The notes: a model not told the origin generated them from the letters alone. Shown: positions 52,434-61,853, counted from the first letter of the stretch. The stretch: DNA of 64,000 nt from DATLGB01 sp963740765 (GCA_963740765.1 CAVUFN010000008.1:434001-498000); one strand, 5' to 3'. Program-made: numbers and translations.

Positions 52434-52439
52434 TACAGT
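52434..52439 (+). promoter_or_regulatory. Candidate -10 element (TACAGT) before the PAS/zinc-ribbon gene
   Basis: TACAGT lies 13 bases before the ATG at 52453 in the 58-base divergent gap. It is the only TANNNT near this start and may serve the PAS-secDF transcript. No good -35. Confidence 0.35.
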
Positions 52440-52452
52440 GTCGAGCCGCGAA

Positions 52453-52908
52453 ATGGCGCATCTCTTCATCTGTCCAAACTGCGGTCGCCGCACCACCGAG
52501 TCCGAGCGTACGCAGGGCTTCCGGAACCTGCCCAAAGGCTGCTCGAACTGCGGCTTCGGCTTCCTGTTCGAGTTGCTCGACGACTACTACCCGGCGCCCA
52601 ACGCGGCCTTCTTCACCTGCGATCAGCAGGGGCGCATCATCGCCTGCGGCCGCGGCTCCAAGGAGCTGACGGGGCTGAGCGACGAGAAGACGATCGGCCG
52701 GTCGGTCAACGACGTCCTCGGCCTCGAGTTCGAGAACGGCGACGACCCCGTGTCGACCGCGCTCGAGTGGGGCGTGCGGCAGCTGGACAAGCCGGTCCAG
52801 GTCCACGCGGAGGGCGACATACCGGCAAATGCTCGTGCCGACCTGTTCCCCGCGTACGATGAGGACGGCGGGCTACTGGTCATCCTCACCCCGCAGAAGC
52901 CCCGCTAG
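52453..52908 (+). CDS. Zinc-ribbon/PAS domain protein
   Basis: A 151-residue soluble protein. Cysteine pairs CPNCG (near residue 7) and CSNCG (near 30) form a zinc ribbon, and NAAFFTCDQQGRIIACGRGS starts a PAS-like fold that continues through GRSVNDVLGLEFENG to DEDGGLLVILTPQ. PAS folds sense small molecules or redox state; no output domain is attached. The secDF TTG follows its stop directly with no gap, so the two are one transcript and probably translationally coupled. The gene occupies the place where yajC is often found, but is not YajC. Confidence 0.8.
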   Translation: MAHLFICPNCGRRTTESERTQGFRNLPKGCSNCGFGFLFELLDDYYPAPNAAFFTCDQQGRIIACGRGSKELTGLSDEKTIGRSVNDVLGLEFENGDDPVSTALEWGVRQLDKPVQVHAEGDIPANARADLFPAYDEDGGLLVILTPQKPR

Positions 52909-55737
52909 TTGACTGAACGCACCCGCAACCTGGTTGTCCTGATCGTCGTGCTCCTGCTCGGCGCGGGTTCCGTGGCGGTCATCATCACCAAGGAGACGAA
53001 GCTCGGGCTCGACCTGCAGGGCGGCGTCTCGCTCGTCTACGAGGCTCAGCCGACCAAGCAGGCGCCGAACATCACGCCGGAGTCCCTGGACCGCGCGGTC
53101 GACATCATCCGCGAGCGCGTCGACTCCCTCGGCGTCGCCGAGCCGTCCATCAGCCGCGCGGGCGCGAACCAGATCGAGGTCGACCTCCCGGCCGTCAAGG
53201 ACGCCAAGCGCGCGGAGGACCGCGTCGGCACCACCGCCCAGCTGTACTTCTACGACTGGGAGAAGAACCTCCTCAGCGACGACTGCAAGACGGACCCGGA
53301 CACGCCCTACACGGGCCAGAACGGCATCCAGGCGACGTCGGGCCTGAAGGCGGCGGTCGAGAAGGCGTCCAAGTGCGATCCGTTCGTCAACCAGGCGACC
53401 ACGTCGGCCTCCGAGGAGCGCTACTACGGCTTCGCCAAGGACGGCAAGCCGCTCAACGGCGGCCTGCCGGAGGCCAAGGAGTCCGACCTGTGGGAGGAGG
53501 AGCCCAACGGCCGCAAGCCCGACGGCGCCGAGGCCATCAAGGTCCCCGAGGGCATCCTGATCGTCCGCGAGGTCGCCGACGACAAGGGCCGCGAGCCGGA
53601 CCTCTGGTACGTCCTCCACGACGACCCGGGCCTCTCCGGCAAGGACATCAAGAGCCCGGAGCAGAACTTCAACCCCGACACCAACGAGCCCAACGTGACG
53701 ATGGACTTCACGGACGCGGGCAAGAAGGGGTTCCAGCGGGTCACCCAGGACCTCGCCGACCGCGGCGCCGACAACGCCTCCCCCGGCATAGCGCCCGCCG
53801 ACCAGTCCCAGCACTTCGCGATCGTCCTGGACAACGAGCTCGTCTCGGTCCCGTACATCGACTACCAGCAGAATCCGGAGGGCATCGACGGGGAGACGGG
53901 CGCCGAGATCTCGGGCTCGTTCACCGTCCAGTCCGCGCAGGACCTCGCCAACTTCCTCAAGATCGGCGCGCTGCCGATCCGCCTCGAGCTGATCAGCCGC
54001 TCGCAGGTCTCGGCGTCCCTCGGTAAGCAGGCGCTCGACCAGGGTCTCAACGCGGGCATCGCCGGCTTCCTCATCGTCGCGCTGTTCCTGCTGGCGTTCT
54101 ACCGCGTCCTCGGCATCATCGCCGTGGTCGCCCTCGGCGTCTACGCGCTCTACTTCTACGCCCTCGTCAAGCTGATCCCGATCGTCCTGACGCTGCCGGG
54201 CATCGCGGGCCTGATCCTCACCCTGGGCGTCGCCGCCGACGCGAACATCGTCATCTTCGAGCGCGTCAAGGAGGAGGTCAGACGCGGCCGCTCGACCGGC
54301 GCCGCCATCGCCGAGGGCTACCGCAAGGGCATCGCGACCATCCTCGACGCGAACATCGTCACGTTCCTCGTCGCCTTCATCCTCTTCATCCTCGCGACGG
54401 CCGGCGTCAAGGGCTTCGCCTTCACGCTGGGCATCGGCACCCTGGTCTCACTGTTCACCGCGGTCCTCGCGACGCAGGCGATCCTGCTGTCCCTGCGCGG
54501 CACCAACCTGCTGCGCTCGAAGTCGGCCCTCGGCGCCAAGGAGGGCCAGCGGCGCTTCCAGATCGACTTCATGGGCTACTCGAAGTGGTTCTTCTCCGCG
54601 TCGGGCGTGATCCTGCTGATCGGCGCGCTGGCGATCGCCGGCAAGGGCCTGCAGTTCGGCATCGACTTCGAGTCCGGCACCAAGATCACCGCCGCGCTGG
54701 AGCGTCCCGCCAACGTCGACGACGTCCGCGACAAGGTGCGCGCCGTCGGGCTCGACGACGCCGAGGTGCAGAGCATCGACTCGCCGGACCTGGGCAAGAA
54801 CGTGGTCCAGATCTCCGGCAAGATCCCGCCGTCCCAGGTCAGCCGCGTCAACGACACGCTGCGCAAGGACTACGGCCTGGCGTCGTCGTCTGACTCGACG
54901 GTCGGCCCGACCTTCGGCAAGACGATCGCCAACTCGGCGATCGTCGCCATCATCGCGTCGCTGCTGGTGATCGGCCTCTACATCGCCCTGCGCTTCCAGT
55001 GGAAGTTCGCCGTCCCGGTGCTCATCGCCCTGATGCACGACATCCTCATCACGGGCGGCGTCTACGCCCTCGTCGGTCGGGAGGTGACGGCGTCGACGAT
55101 CGCGGCGCTCCTCACGATCCTGGGCTTCTCGCTCTACGACACGATCATCGTGTTCGACCGGATCCGGGAGAACGTCCCGCGCATGCCGAGCGCCACGTTC
55201 TCGCAGATCGTCAACCGCTCCATGTCCGAGGTCATCGTCCGCTCCCTGGCGACGTCGTTCTGCACCCTGCTGCCGGTGCTGGCGCTGCTGCTCTTCGGCG
55301 GCGAGACGCTCAAGGACTTCGCCTTCGCGCTGCTCGTCGGGGTCGCCTCCGGCGCCTACTCGTCGGTGTTCATCGCCGGCCCGGTGCTCACGCACTGGAA
55401 GGAGCGCGAGCCGATCTACCGCTCGCGCATCGCCCGCGTGCTCGCCGAGCACGGCGCCGTGCCCGCGTACGCGGTGTCGTCGGAGGGCGCGCCGGTCGAC
55501 GTGGCGCCCAAGCAGCGCCGCCGCCAGGTCAGCGCGAGTCCGGAGGAGGGCGTCTCCCGCGAGGAGTTCGACGAGATGGTCGCCCAGCTCGGCGTCGAGA
55601 CCAAGCCCGCCGTCGCGCCCGCGCGCGCCAAGCAGCGTCCCGCCGGTGGCCGCCGCGCGGCCAGCAAGGGCGGCGACGGCGACGACGAGAGCAAGGACCG
55701 CAAGCCCCGCAACACCCGCCACGGAAGGCCCCGCTGA
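52909..55737 (+). CDS. secDF: SecDF protein-export subunit (SecD-SecF fusion)
   Basis: A 942-residue fusion of SecD and SecF that uses the proton gradient to help SecYEG export proteins. The SecD half begins with one helix and GLDLQGGVSLVYE (33-45). Its long extracytoplasmic P1 region includes an extra acidic stretch (about 110-230), and the five-helix block has GVAADANIVIFERVKEE. SecF starts near 550 with GIDFESGTKI (about 583) and has FSLYDTIIVFDRIRENV. The last 90 residues are a charged cytoplasmic tail. The TTG at 52909 abuts the previous stop. Confidence 0.96.
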   Translation: MTERTRNLVVLIVVLLLGAGSVAVIITKETKLGLDLQGGVSLVYEAQPTKQAPNITPESLDRAVDIIRERVDSLGVAEPSISRAGANQIEVDLPAVKDAKRAEDRVGTTAQLYFYDWEKNLLSDDCKTDPDTPYTGQNGIQATSGLKAAVEKASKCDPFVNQATTSASEERYYGFAKDGKPLNGGLPEAKESDLWEEEPNGRKPDGAEAIKVPEGILIVREVADDKGREPDLWYVLHDDPGLSGKDIKSPEQNFNPDTNEPNVTMDFTDAGKKGFQRVTQDLADRGADNASPGIAPADQSQHFAIVLDNELVSVPYIDYQQNPEGIDGETGAEISGSFTVQSAQDLANFLKIGALPIRLELISRSQVSASLGKQALDQGLNAGIAGFLIVALFLLAFYRVLGIIAVVALGVYALYFYALVKLIPIVLTLPGIAGLILTLGVAADANIVIFERVKEEVRRGRSTGAAIAEGYRKGIATILDANIVTFLVAFILFILATAGVKGFAFTLGIGTLVSLFTAVLATQAILLSLRGTNLLRSKSALGAKEGQRRFQIDFMGYSKWFFSASGVILLIGALAIAGKGLQFGIDFESGTKITAALERPANVDDVRDKVRAVGLDDAEVQSIDSPDLGKNVVQISGKIPPSQVSRVNDTLRKDYGLASSSDSTVGPTFGKTIANSAIVAIIASLLVIGLYIALRFQWKFAVPVLIALMHDILITGGVYALVGREVTASTIAALLTILGFSLYDTIIVFDRIRENVPRMPSATFSQIVNRSMSEVIVRSLATSFCTLLPVLALLLFGGETLKDFAFALLVGVASGAYSSVFIAGPVLTHWKEREPIYRSRIARVLAEHGAVPAYAVSSEGAPVDVAPKQRRRQVSASPEEGVSREEFDEMVAQLGVETKPAVAPARAKQRPAGGRRAASKGGDGDDESKDRKPRNTRHGRPR

Positions 55738-56033
55738 TGGCCGCGCTCGTCTGGATCATGGTCGGCCTGGCCATCTGGCACTTCACCATCTTCCTCCCCG
55801 ACCGCTTCTGGGCCGGGATCGTCGGCGCGTTCCTGGGCGCGCTCACCGGCAGCTTCGTCTTCGGGCTGCTGGTCAGCGGGTTCAGCGTCCCCGGCAAGGA
55901 CGACACCGACCTGGTGACGGCCGTGGAGTCGATCCCCGGCGCCATCATCGGGATCGCGCTCGTCTACTTCATCGGGTCTCGCCAGGAGCAGCTGGACGCC
56001 GAGTCCCGCGGCGGCCTCGCCCCGCGTCGCTAG
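55737..56033 (+). CDS. Small membrane protein, GlsB/YeaQ-like in appearance
   Basis: A 98-residue protein with three hydrophobic segments (about 3-20, 25-47 and 62-80) and glycine-spaced helices (IVGAFLGALTGSFVFGLLV). This recalls the transglycosylase-associated GlsB/YeaQ group, but the match is weak. Its ATG overlaps the secDF stop (TGATG), so it is translated right after SecDF. No function can be assigned from the sequence. Confidence 0.7.
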   Translation: MAALVWIMVGLAIWHFTIFLPDRFWAGIVGAFLGALTGSFVFGLLVSGFSVPGKDDTDLVTAVESIPGAIIGIALVYFIGSRQEQLDAESRGGLAPRR

Positions 56034-56069
56034 GGAGGCCGAGCGCCCGGTTCCGTCCGCGGTCACGCG

Positions 56070-56075
56070 TAGTTT
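56070..56075 (+). promoter_or_regulatory. Candidate -10 element (TAGTTT) before recJ
   Basis: TAGTTT lies 7 bases before the recJ GTG in the 49-base gap after the small membrane gene. It fits a leaderless start and supports the choice of GTG at 56083. Confidence 0.4.
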
Positions 56076-56082
56076 CGCGCGG

Positions 56083-58452
56083 GTGGCCGAGGCGCGCTTC
56101 GAGATCGAGACCTACGACTTCGCGGCGGCGGTGGCCCTTGGCCGCGAGTTGGGCATCTCCCACGTCCTGAGCCAGATCCTGGTGCGGCGCGGGTACGCCG
56201 ACCCGGCGGCCGCGCGGGCGTTCCTGGCCGCGGAGGTCCGGCATCCGCTCAGCGCGTTCGCCGGGCTCGGGGAGGCGGCGGAGATCGTGCTGGGCCACGT
56301 GCGGGCGCGCTCGCGCATCACCGTGCACGGCGACTACGACGTCGACGGCGTCTGCTCGACGGCCATTCTCGTGCGCGTGCTGCGCACGCTCGGCGCGGGC
56401 GTCGACTGGTACCTGCCGTCGCGCACCGAGGACGGGTACGGGCTGGCGGCCGCCACGGTCGACCGGCTGGCCGCGCGCGGCACGAACCTGCTGATCACCG
56501 CCGACTGCGCGATCACCGCGGTGGACGAGGTGCAGCGGGCGATCGACCTCGGGATGGACGTCATCGTCACCGACCACCACACGCCGCGCGCGGACGGGCG
56601 GCTGCCGGCCGCGCCGATCGTGCATCCCAGGATCGGCGGCGGCAATCCCTGCGGGGACCTGTGCGCGGCCGGGGTCGCCTACAAGCTCGCCGGCGCGCTG
56701 CTGGCCGCCGCCGGCCACGACCCGGCGCTGGCCGACGAGGACCTCGACCTGGTCGCGCTCGCCACCGTCGCCGACGTCGTCCCCCTGCACGACGAGAACC
56801 GCGCACTCGTGCGTGCCGGGCTGCGGGCGCTGCGCACGACGCGCAAGCCGGGCCTGCGGGCGCTGATGGACGTCGCGCGCGTGGACCCGAGCGGCCTGGA
56901 CGCGACGGCGATCGGCTTCCGGCTGGCGCCGCGCATCAACGCCGCGGGCCGGATCGCCCGCGCCGACGCGGGCCTGGAGCTGCTGCTGACCCACGACGAC
57001 GACCGCGCGCGGAGCGTCGCCGAGGAGCTCGACCACCTCAACCAGCAGCGGCGCGACACCGAGACGCGCATGCTCTTCGAGGCCGAGGCGCAGGTCCGCG
57101 CGATCGGCGACGCGCCCGCTTACGTGCTGGCGTCGGACAACTGGCACGCGGGGGTGATCGGAATCGTGGCCGCGCGCATCGCCGAGCGCCGCTTCCGCCC
57201 GACGGTCCTGATCGCGCTGGACGGCGACGAAGGGACGGGCTCCGGGCGCTCCGTGCCCGCCTTCGACCTGCTGGCCGGGCTCGAGGCCGGCCGTCACCAC
57301 CTGATCCGCCACGGCGGCCACCGCGCCGCCGCGGGCTGCACGATCGCCCGCGCGAGCATCGACGGCTTCCGCGAGGCGTTCTGCGCCCACGCCGCCGAGG
57401 TGCTGCGGCCCGAGGACCTGGTGCCCGTCGAACGGCTCGACGCGGTCGTGTCCGGGGACGCGCTCGGGCTCGGACTCGCCGAGGAGCTCGCGCGGCTCGA
57501 GCCGTTCGGGCAGGGCAACCCGGCGCTGAACCTGCTCGTCCCGTCCGCCTCGTTGTCCGATCCGCGGCCGCTGGGGGAGGAGAAGCGCCACGTCGGCTTC
57601 CGGCTGCGCTCGGGCGGCGTCGTGGCGCGCGGGGTGCGCTTCGGCGAGGGGACCTCGCTGCCCGCCGAGCCGGTGGACGCCGCCGTCCGGCTCGAGGTCA
57701 ACCGCTACAACGGCTCCGTCGAGCCGCGGGTGCTGCTGCGCAAGACGCGCCCGTGTCCCGGCGGTGCCATCACCGTCGTCGGCGAGGAGTGGGCGTCCAC
57801 CTTCGCCGCCGAGGTCGACCGTGGCAGTCCGGTACCGGAACGCGGTACCGAGGTGACGCGGTCCGTCCGCGACGTCCGCGGCGCCGGGGCGATCGGCACG
57901 ATCACCGACCTCGTGGCGACGGGGGAGCGCGTGCTGGTGGTCTGCGCTCACGCCGAGCATCGCCGTAGGGCGCTGACCGTGGGCGGCTTCGACCTCTGCT
58001 CGTGGGACGCCGCGCCCGCGCTCGCCGCCGACTACGCGCACGTGGTCGCCCTCGATCCCTCGCTGCTCGACGATCCGGAACACCTGTCCGGCGACGGCTT
58101 CACCCACCTCGTCTACGGGGAGGCTGAGCTACGCTTTGCGGAGGCCATCCATGCCTGGGACTACGACCTCCTCGATCCCCTCCGCGCGCTCTACCGCAGC
58201 CTGCGCCAGGGGCACGACGCCGAGGCGCTGTTGCGCGCCGACCCCAACACGGCGACCCGCGCGGGCCGCCTGGTGCGCGTCCTGCGCGAGTGGCAGCTCG
58301 TCACGCCGACCGGATCGGGGTGCGAGCTCCGCCCAGACCCGCCGGGCCGGGTCGCGCCGGAGACGTCGCCCAGCTTCGTGGCCTACCGCCGCCGGCTGGA
58401 GGAGGGTCGCTCGTGGCTGACGACCGCAGGGAGCCGGACGGCGGCCGCTTGA
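56083..58452 (+). CDS. recJ: Single-stranded-DNA-specific exonuclease RecJ
   Basis: A 789-residue DHH-family exonuclease, about 200 residues longer than the E. coli enzyme. Motifs are HGDYDVDGVCSTAIL (82-96), ITADCAI, VTDHHTPRADG (near 162), LATVADVVPL and, in the DHHA1 domain, GRSVPAFDLLAGLE and RHGGHRAAAGCTI. An OB-like domain follows. The extra C-terminal ~200 residues (from about 590) contain VVCAHAEHRRRAL and a final helical part, as in other long RecJs. The GTG at 56083 is supported by a TAGTTT hexamer. The 3' end overlaps rel. Confidence 0.95.
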   Translation: MAEARFEIETYDFAAAVALGRELGISHVLSQILVRRGYADPAAARAFLAAEVRHPLSAFAGLGEAAEIVLGHVRARSRITVHGDYDVDGVCSTAILVRVLRTLGAGVDWYLPSRTEDGYGLAAATVDRLAARGTNLLITADCAITAVDEVQRAIDLGMDVIVTDHHTPRADGRLPAAPIVHPRIGGGNPCGDLCAAGVAYKLAGALLAAAGHDPALADEDLDLVALATVADVVPLHDENRALVRAGLRALRTTRKPGLRALMDVARVDPSGLDATAIGFRLAPRINAAGRIARADAGLELLLTHDDDRARSVAEELDHLNQQRRDTETRMLFEAEAQVRAIGDAPAYVLASDNWHAGVIGIVAARIAERRFRPTVLIALDGDEGTGSGRSVPAFDLLAGLEAGRHHLIRHGGHRAAAGCTIARASIDGFREAFCAHAAEVLRPEDLVPVERLDAVVSGDALGLGLAEELARLEPFGQGNPALNLLVPSASLSDPRPLGEEKRHVGFRLRSGGVVARGVRFGEGTSLPAEPVDAAVRLEVNRYNGSVEPRVLLRKTRPCPGGAITVVGEEWASTFAAEVDRGSPVPERGTEVTRSVRDVRGAGAIGTITDLVATGERVLVVCAHAEHRRRALTVGGFDLCSWDAAPALAADYAHVVALDPSLLDDPEHLSGDGFTHLVYGEAELRFAEAIHAWDYDLLDPLRALYRSLRQGHDAEALLRADPNTATRAGRLVRVLREWQLVTPTGSGCELRPDPPGRVAPETSPSFVAYRRRLEEGRSWLTTAGSRTAAA

Positions 58453-60779
58453 CGGCGACGGGGGAGCCCGACGCCGAGACGCTGGCGCACTTCGTCGACC
58501 GGCGCCAGGTCGGCCGTTCCGAGACGGAGGAGCACGCGGTCCTCACGGGCGCGCCGGACGACCTCACGGACATCGAGCGCGCGCTGCTCGCCGACCTCTA
58601 CGCGATCGTCTCCGAGCACGCCGACGACGCCGCCGAGACGATCGTCGATCGCTCCCAGCTGCTGAAGGCGTTCGTCTTCGCCTGCGAGCACCACGCCGAC
58701 CAGCGCCGCAAGTCCGGCGAGGACTTCATCGTCCACCCGGTCGACGTCGCCAAGATCTGCGCCGGCATGCGGCTCGACACGGCGACGCTGTGCGCCGCGC
58801 TGCTGCACGACACCGTCGAGGACACGAGTGCGTCGCTCGACGAGGTGCGTGAGGTCTTCGGCGACGAGATCGCCGGGCTCGTCGACGGCGTCACCAAGCT
58901 CACCGGCGTCGTCTTCCAGTCCCGCGACGAGGCGCAGGCCGAGAACTACCGCAAGATGCTCGTCGCGATGGCCACGGACTTCCGGGTCATCCTGATCAAG
59001 CTCGCCGACCGCCTGCACAACATGCGCACGCTGGACGCGATGGCCAAGCAGAAGCAGATCGAGAAGGCTCGCGAGACGCTCGAGATCTACGCGCCGATCG
59101 CCCACCGGCTCGGCATCCACGCGATCAAGTGGGAGCTCGAGGACCTCGCCTTCCAGACGCTGCACCCGCGCAAGTACCAGGAGATCAAGGCGCTGGTCAA
59201 CCAGCAGCGCGACGAGCGGGAGCGCTACGTCGCCAAGGCCGGCGGGTACCTCGCGCAGGAGCTGGAGGCGCTCGGGATCCAGTCCGAGATCTCCGGACGC
59301 GCCAAGCACTTCTACTCCATCTACACGAAGATGACCAAGAAGGGCCGCGAGTTCAACGAGATCTACGACCTCACGGCCATGCGGGTGATGGTCGACTCCG
59401 TCAAGGACTGCTACGGGGCCGTCGGCGTCATCCACTCGCTCTGGAAGCCGTTGCCCGGGCGCTTCAAGGACATGATCGCCATGCCCAAGTTCAACATGTA
59501 CCAGGCGCTCCACACGACGGTGATCGGGCCGGAGGGGCGGCCGCTGGAGATCCAGATCCGCACGCACGACATGCACGAGCGGGCGGAGTACGGCGTCGCG
59601 GCGCACTGGACCTACAAGGAGAACGGGACGGGCGCGCCCGACTTCGCGGACGCCAAGCTCCGGTGGCTCAAGGCGCTGCTCGACGAGGAGGGCCAGCTCG
59701 ACGCGGCCGACTTCGCCGCGTCACTGAAGGACGAGCTGCTCGACGAGGAGGTCTACGTCTTCACCCCGAAGGGCGAGGTCAAGCGCCTGTCGGTCGGCGC
59801 CACGCCGCTGGACTTCGCCTACGAGGTCCACACGGACGTCGGGCACCGCTGCGTCGGCGCGAAGGTCAACGGCAAGATCGTCCCGCTGCATTACCAGCTC
59901 GGCTCCGGCGACATCGTCGAGGTGCTGACGTCCAAGCGCGACCGCGGCCCGTCGCGCGACTGGCTCGGCGTCGTCAAGACCAGCCGTGCCCGCAACAAGA
60001 TCAAGCACTGGTTCAAGCAGGAGTCGCGCGTGGACTCCGAGCACACCGGCCGCGAGCTGCTGCAGGAGCATCTGAAGAAGGCGGGCCTGCCGGCGCAGAA
60101 GATCTCCGGGTCGTCGTTGCTGGCCGACGTCATCAAGGAGATGGGCTTCCGCAAGGCGGAGGAGTTCTACGTCGCGCTCGGCGCCGCGAAGATCTCGCCC
60201 AAGACCGTCGTCAACAAGGTCATGCAGCGCGCCAAGGCGGGGGAGGCGGCGGTCGACGAGCCGAGCGCGATCGAGTCACTGCACCCGCGGCGTCAGAACC
60301 CCCAGAAGGCGACCCGGGCCGGGTCCCAGTACGGCATCACGGTCGACGGCATGCACGACGTGCCGCTGCGCCTGGCCAAGTGCTGCCGGCCGGTGTCGGG
60401 CGACCCGATCCTCGGCTACGTGTCGCTGGGTCGCGGCATCACCATCCACCGCGAGGACTGCCCCAACGCGATCGCCCTGCGCAAGGACCCCGACCGCTTC
60501 GTCCCGGTTGCGTGGGAGGGGGACAACGAGACCTCCTTCCGCGTCGAGCTGCAGGTCGACGGCTGGGATCGCCACCGGATGCTCGAGGACCTGTCGCGCT
60601 GCTTCGCCGAGGCGGGCGTGAACATCCTCGAGGCGCGCTGCACCGTGGTGCACCCGATGGTGCGCAACCGTTTCGTGGTCGAGGTGCCCGAGGCGCAGAC
60701 GCTCAAGACCGTGGTCGGCCGCCTGCGGGCGATCGAGTCGGTCTTCGACGCCTATCGCGTCACGCCCAACGGCGGCTGA
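58413..60779 (+). CDS. rel: Bifunctional (p)ppGpp synthetase/hydrolase Rel
   Basis: A 788-residue stringent-response enzyme with all domains. The hydrolase has RRKSGEDFIVHPVDVA and LLHDTVEDT, the HD residues being intact. The synthetase has SGRAKHFYSIYTKM, IYDLTAMRVMVD, PKFNMYQALHTTVIGPEGR and EIQIRTHDMHERAEYGVAAH. TGS (VYVFTPKGEVKRLSVGATPL), a zinc-finger-type AKCCRPVSGDPILGY to HREDCPNA, and ACT complete it. Both activities should be present. I prefer the GTG at 58413, which follows a strong GGAGGAGGG, over the TTG at 58449 that overlaps the recJ stop. Confidence 0.95.
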   Translation: MADDRREPDGGRLTATGEPDAETLAHFVDRRQVGRSETEEHAVLTGAPDDLTDIERALLADLYAIVSEHADDAAETIVDRSQLLKAFVFACEHHADQRRKSGEDFIVHPVDVAKICAGMRLDTATLCAALLHDTVEDTSASLDEVREVFGDEIAGLVDGVTKLTGVVFQSRDEAQAENYRKMLVAMATDFRVILIKLADRLHNMRTLDAMAKQKQIEKARETLEIYAPIAHRLGIHAIKWELEDLAFQTLHPRKYQEIKALVNQQRDERERYVAKAGGYLAQELEALGIQSEISGRAKHFYSIYTKMTKKGREFNEIYDLTAMRVMVDSVKDCYGAVGVIHSLWKPLPGRFKDMIAMPKFNMYQALHTTVIGPEGRPLEIQIRTHDMHERAEYGVAAHWTYKENGTGAPDFADAKLRWLKALLDEEGQLDAADFAASLKDELLDEEVYVFTPKGEVKRLSVGATPLDFAYEVHTDVGHRCVGAKVNGKIVPLHYQLGSGDIVEVLTSKRDRGPSRDWLGVVKTSRARNKIKHWFKQESRVDSEHTGRELLQEHLKKAGLPAQKISGSSLLADVIKEMGFRKAEEFYVALGAAKISPKTVVNKVMQRAKAGEAAVDEPSAIESLHPRRQNPQKATRAGSQYGITVDGMHDVPLRLAKCCRPVSGDPILGYVSLGRGITIHREDCPNAIALRKDPDRFVPVAWEGDNETSFRVELQVDGWDRHRMLEDLSRCFAEAGVNILEARCTVVHPMVRNRFVVEVPEAQTLKTVVGRLRAIESVFDAYRVTPNGG

Positions 60780-60790
60780 GGCTGCGGCGC

Positions 60791-61492
60791 TCAGCCGAGG
60801 CGGGAGACGCCGAAGGCAAGCGCGATGCCCAGCGCCGCCGCCGCGGCGACGATCGCCCGGTCGCGCCCGAAGCGATGCGCGTGCGGCAGCAGCGACCCGC
60901 CTCCGAGGTAGAGGAACATCCCCGCGAAGAAGCCGAGCAGGACGGCGAACAGCGTGTCGGGGAGGTCGAGCAGGAGCCCGAGCGCCGCCCCCGCGACCGG
61001 CACGAGCGCATCGGCGAACAGCCACGCCCGCGCGACGCCGTGCCGGTTGCCGTGGCGGACGAGCACCGACACGGTGTTCATGCCGTCGGCGAAGGCGTGC
61101 AGCAGCACCGCGGCGGAGACCAGCAGCCCGATCTCCTCACCGGCCTGGAACGCCGTCCCGATCGCGAGGCCGTCGAGGAACGCGTGCGTGGTGATCGCAC
61201 CGGCCCCGAGCTGCCCGGTGCGCGGGTTGCAGGCCGCGTCCTCGGTGTGGACGTGCCTGAAGACGCCGCGCTCGAGCACCGCGAAGACCGCGATCCCGGC
61301 CACGAGCACCGCCCAGACCCAGGCGCCGCCGCGCTCGAACGCCTCCGGGCCCGTCTCGAAGAGCGCGACGCCGATCAGGGCGCCGCCGGCGAAGCCCATG
61401 ATCAGGTGCAGGCGGTCGCCGCGCCGCAGCACGCTGAACCCCCCGGCGAGGCGCGGGACGATGGCGATCGCGGCGAGCGTCAGGGCGAGCAT
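60791..61492 (-). CDS. ZIP family metal transporter
   Basis: A 233-residue membrane protein with about seven helices. The metal-binding helices are recognisable as THAFLDGLAIGTAFQ and LHAFADGMNTVSVLVRHG, the histidine/aspartate pattern of ZIP proteins, with a histidine-containing loop RHVHTED between. It probably imports zinc or a similar divalent ion. ATG at 61492 lies 13 bases inside the end of the Fur-family gene, so the regulator and transporter are one operon. It ends 11 bases from the convergent rel gene. Confidence 0.88.
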   Translation of the reverse strand: MLALTLAAIAIVPRLAGGFSVLRRGDRLHLIMGFAGGALIGVALFETGPEAFERGGAWVWAVLVAGIAVFAVLERGVFRHVHTEDAACNPRTGQLGAGAITTHAFLDGLAIGTAFQAGEEIGLLVSAAVLLHAFADGMNTVSVLVRHGNRHGVARAWLFADALVPVAGAALGLLLDLPDTLFAVLLGFFAGMFLYLGGGSLLPHAHRFGRDRAIVAAAAALGIALAFGVSRLG

Positions 61493-61845
61493 TCGGCGCA
61501 GCGCCCCGAGAAGGTCACGGAGTGGCCGGTGACCGTGAAGCCGGTCCGGTCGGCGACGGCGCGCTCGTCGACGACGCAGCCCGGGACGGCGGCGACCTCG
61601 CCGCAGTCCTCGCAGACGACGTGCTCGTGGTGGTCGCCGTGCTGTTCGAACCACGCGCGCCCCTCGATGTCGAAGCGCTGCGCATGGCCGTCCTCGACCA
61701 ACCTCGTCAGCGCCCGGTGGACCGAGGCGCGATCGGCGGAGGTCCCTCTGGCACCGAGGGCGGCATGAGCGGTGTCGACGGTCCAGGCGTGCCGATCTCC
61801 CAGGAGCGCGGCCACGGCGTCACGTACATGCGAGGGGCGAGCCAT
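61480..61845 (-). CDS. Fur family metal regulator (Zur-like)
   Basis: A 121-residue regulator, compact for the family. The winged helix occupies residues 1-65 (ADRASVHRALTRLVEDGHA), then the dimerisation half has EQHGDHHEHVVCEDCGEV and the final CAECSP. The two CxxC pairs form the structural zinc site, and HGDHHEH is the regulatory metal region. Co-transcription with a ZIP transporter favours zinc sensing (Zur) over iron, which is inference. A TATGCT hexamer 8 bases upstream suggests a leaderless start. Confidence 0.9.
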   Translation of the reverse strand: MARPSHVRDAVAALLGDRHAWTVDTAHAALGARGTSADRASVHRALTRLVEDGHAQRFDIEGRAWFEQHGDHHEHVVCEDCGEVAAVPGCVVDERAVADRTGFTVTGHSVTFSGRCAECSP

Positions 61846-61853
61846 CGCCGGTC

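Noticed and set aside
50665..52806. A 713-codon minus-strand frame over dipZ and antisense to the PAS gene
   Set aside because: The dipZ frame carries CcdA and thioredoxin motifs and the PAS gene is supported on the other strand; this frame has none.
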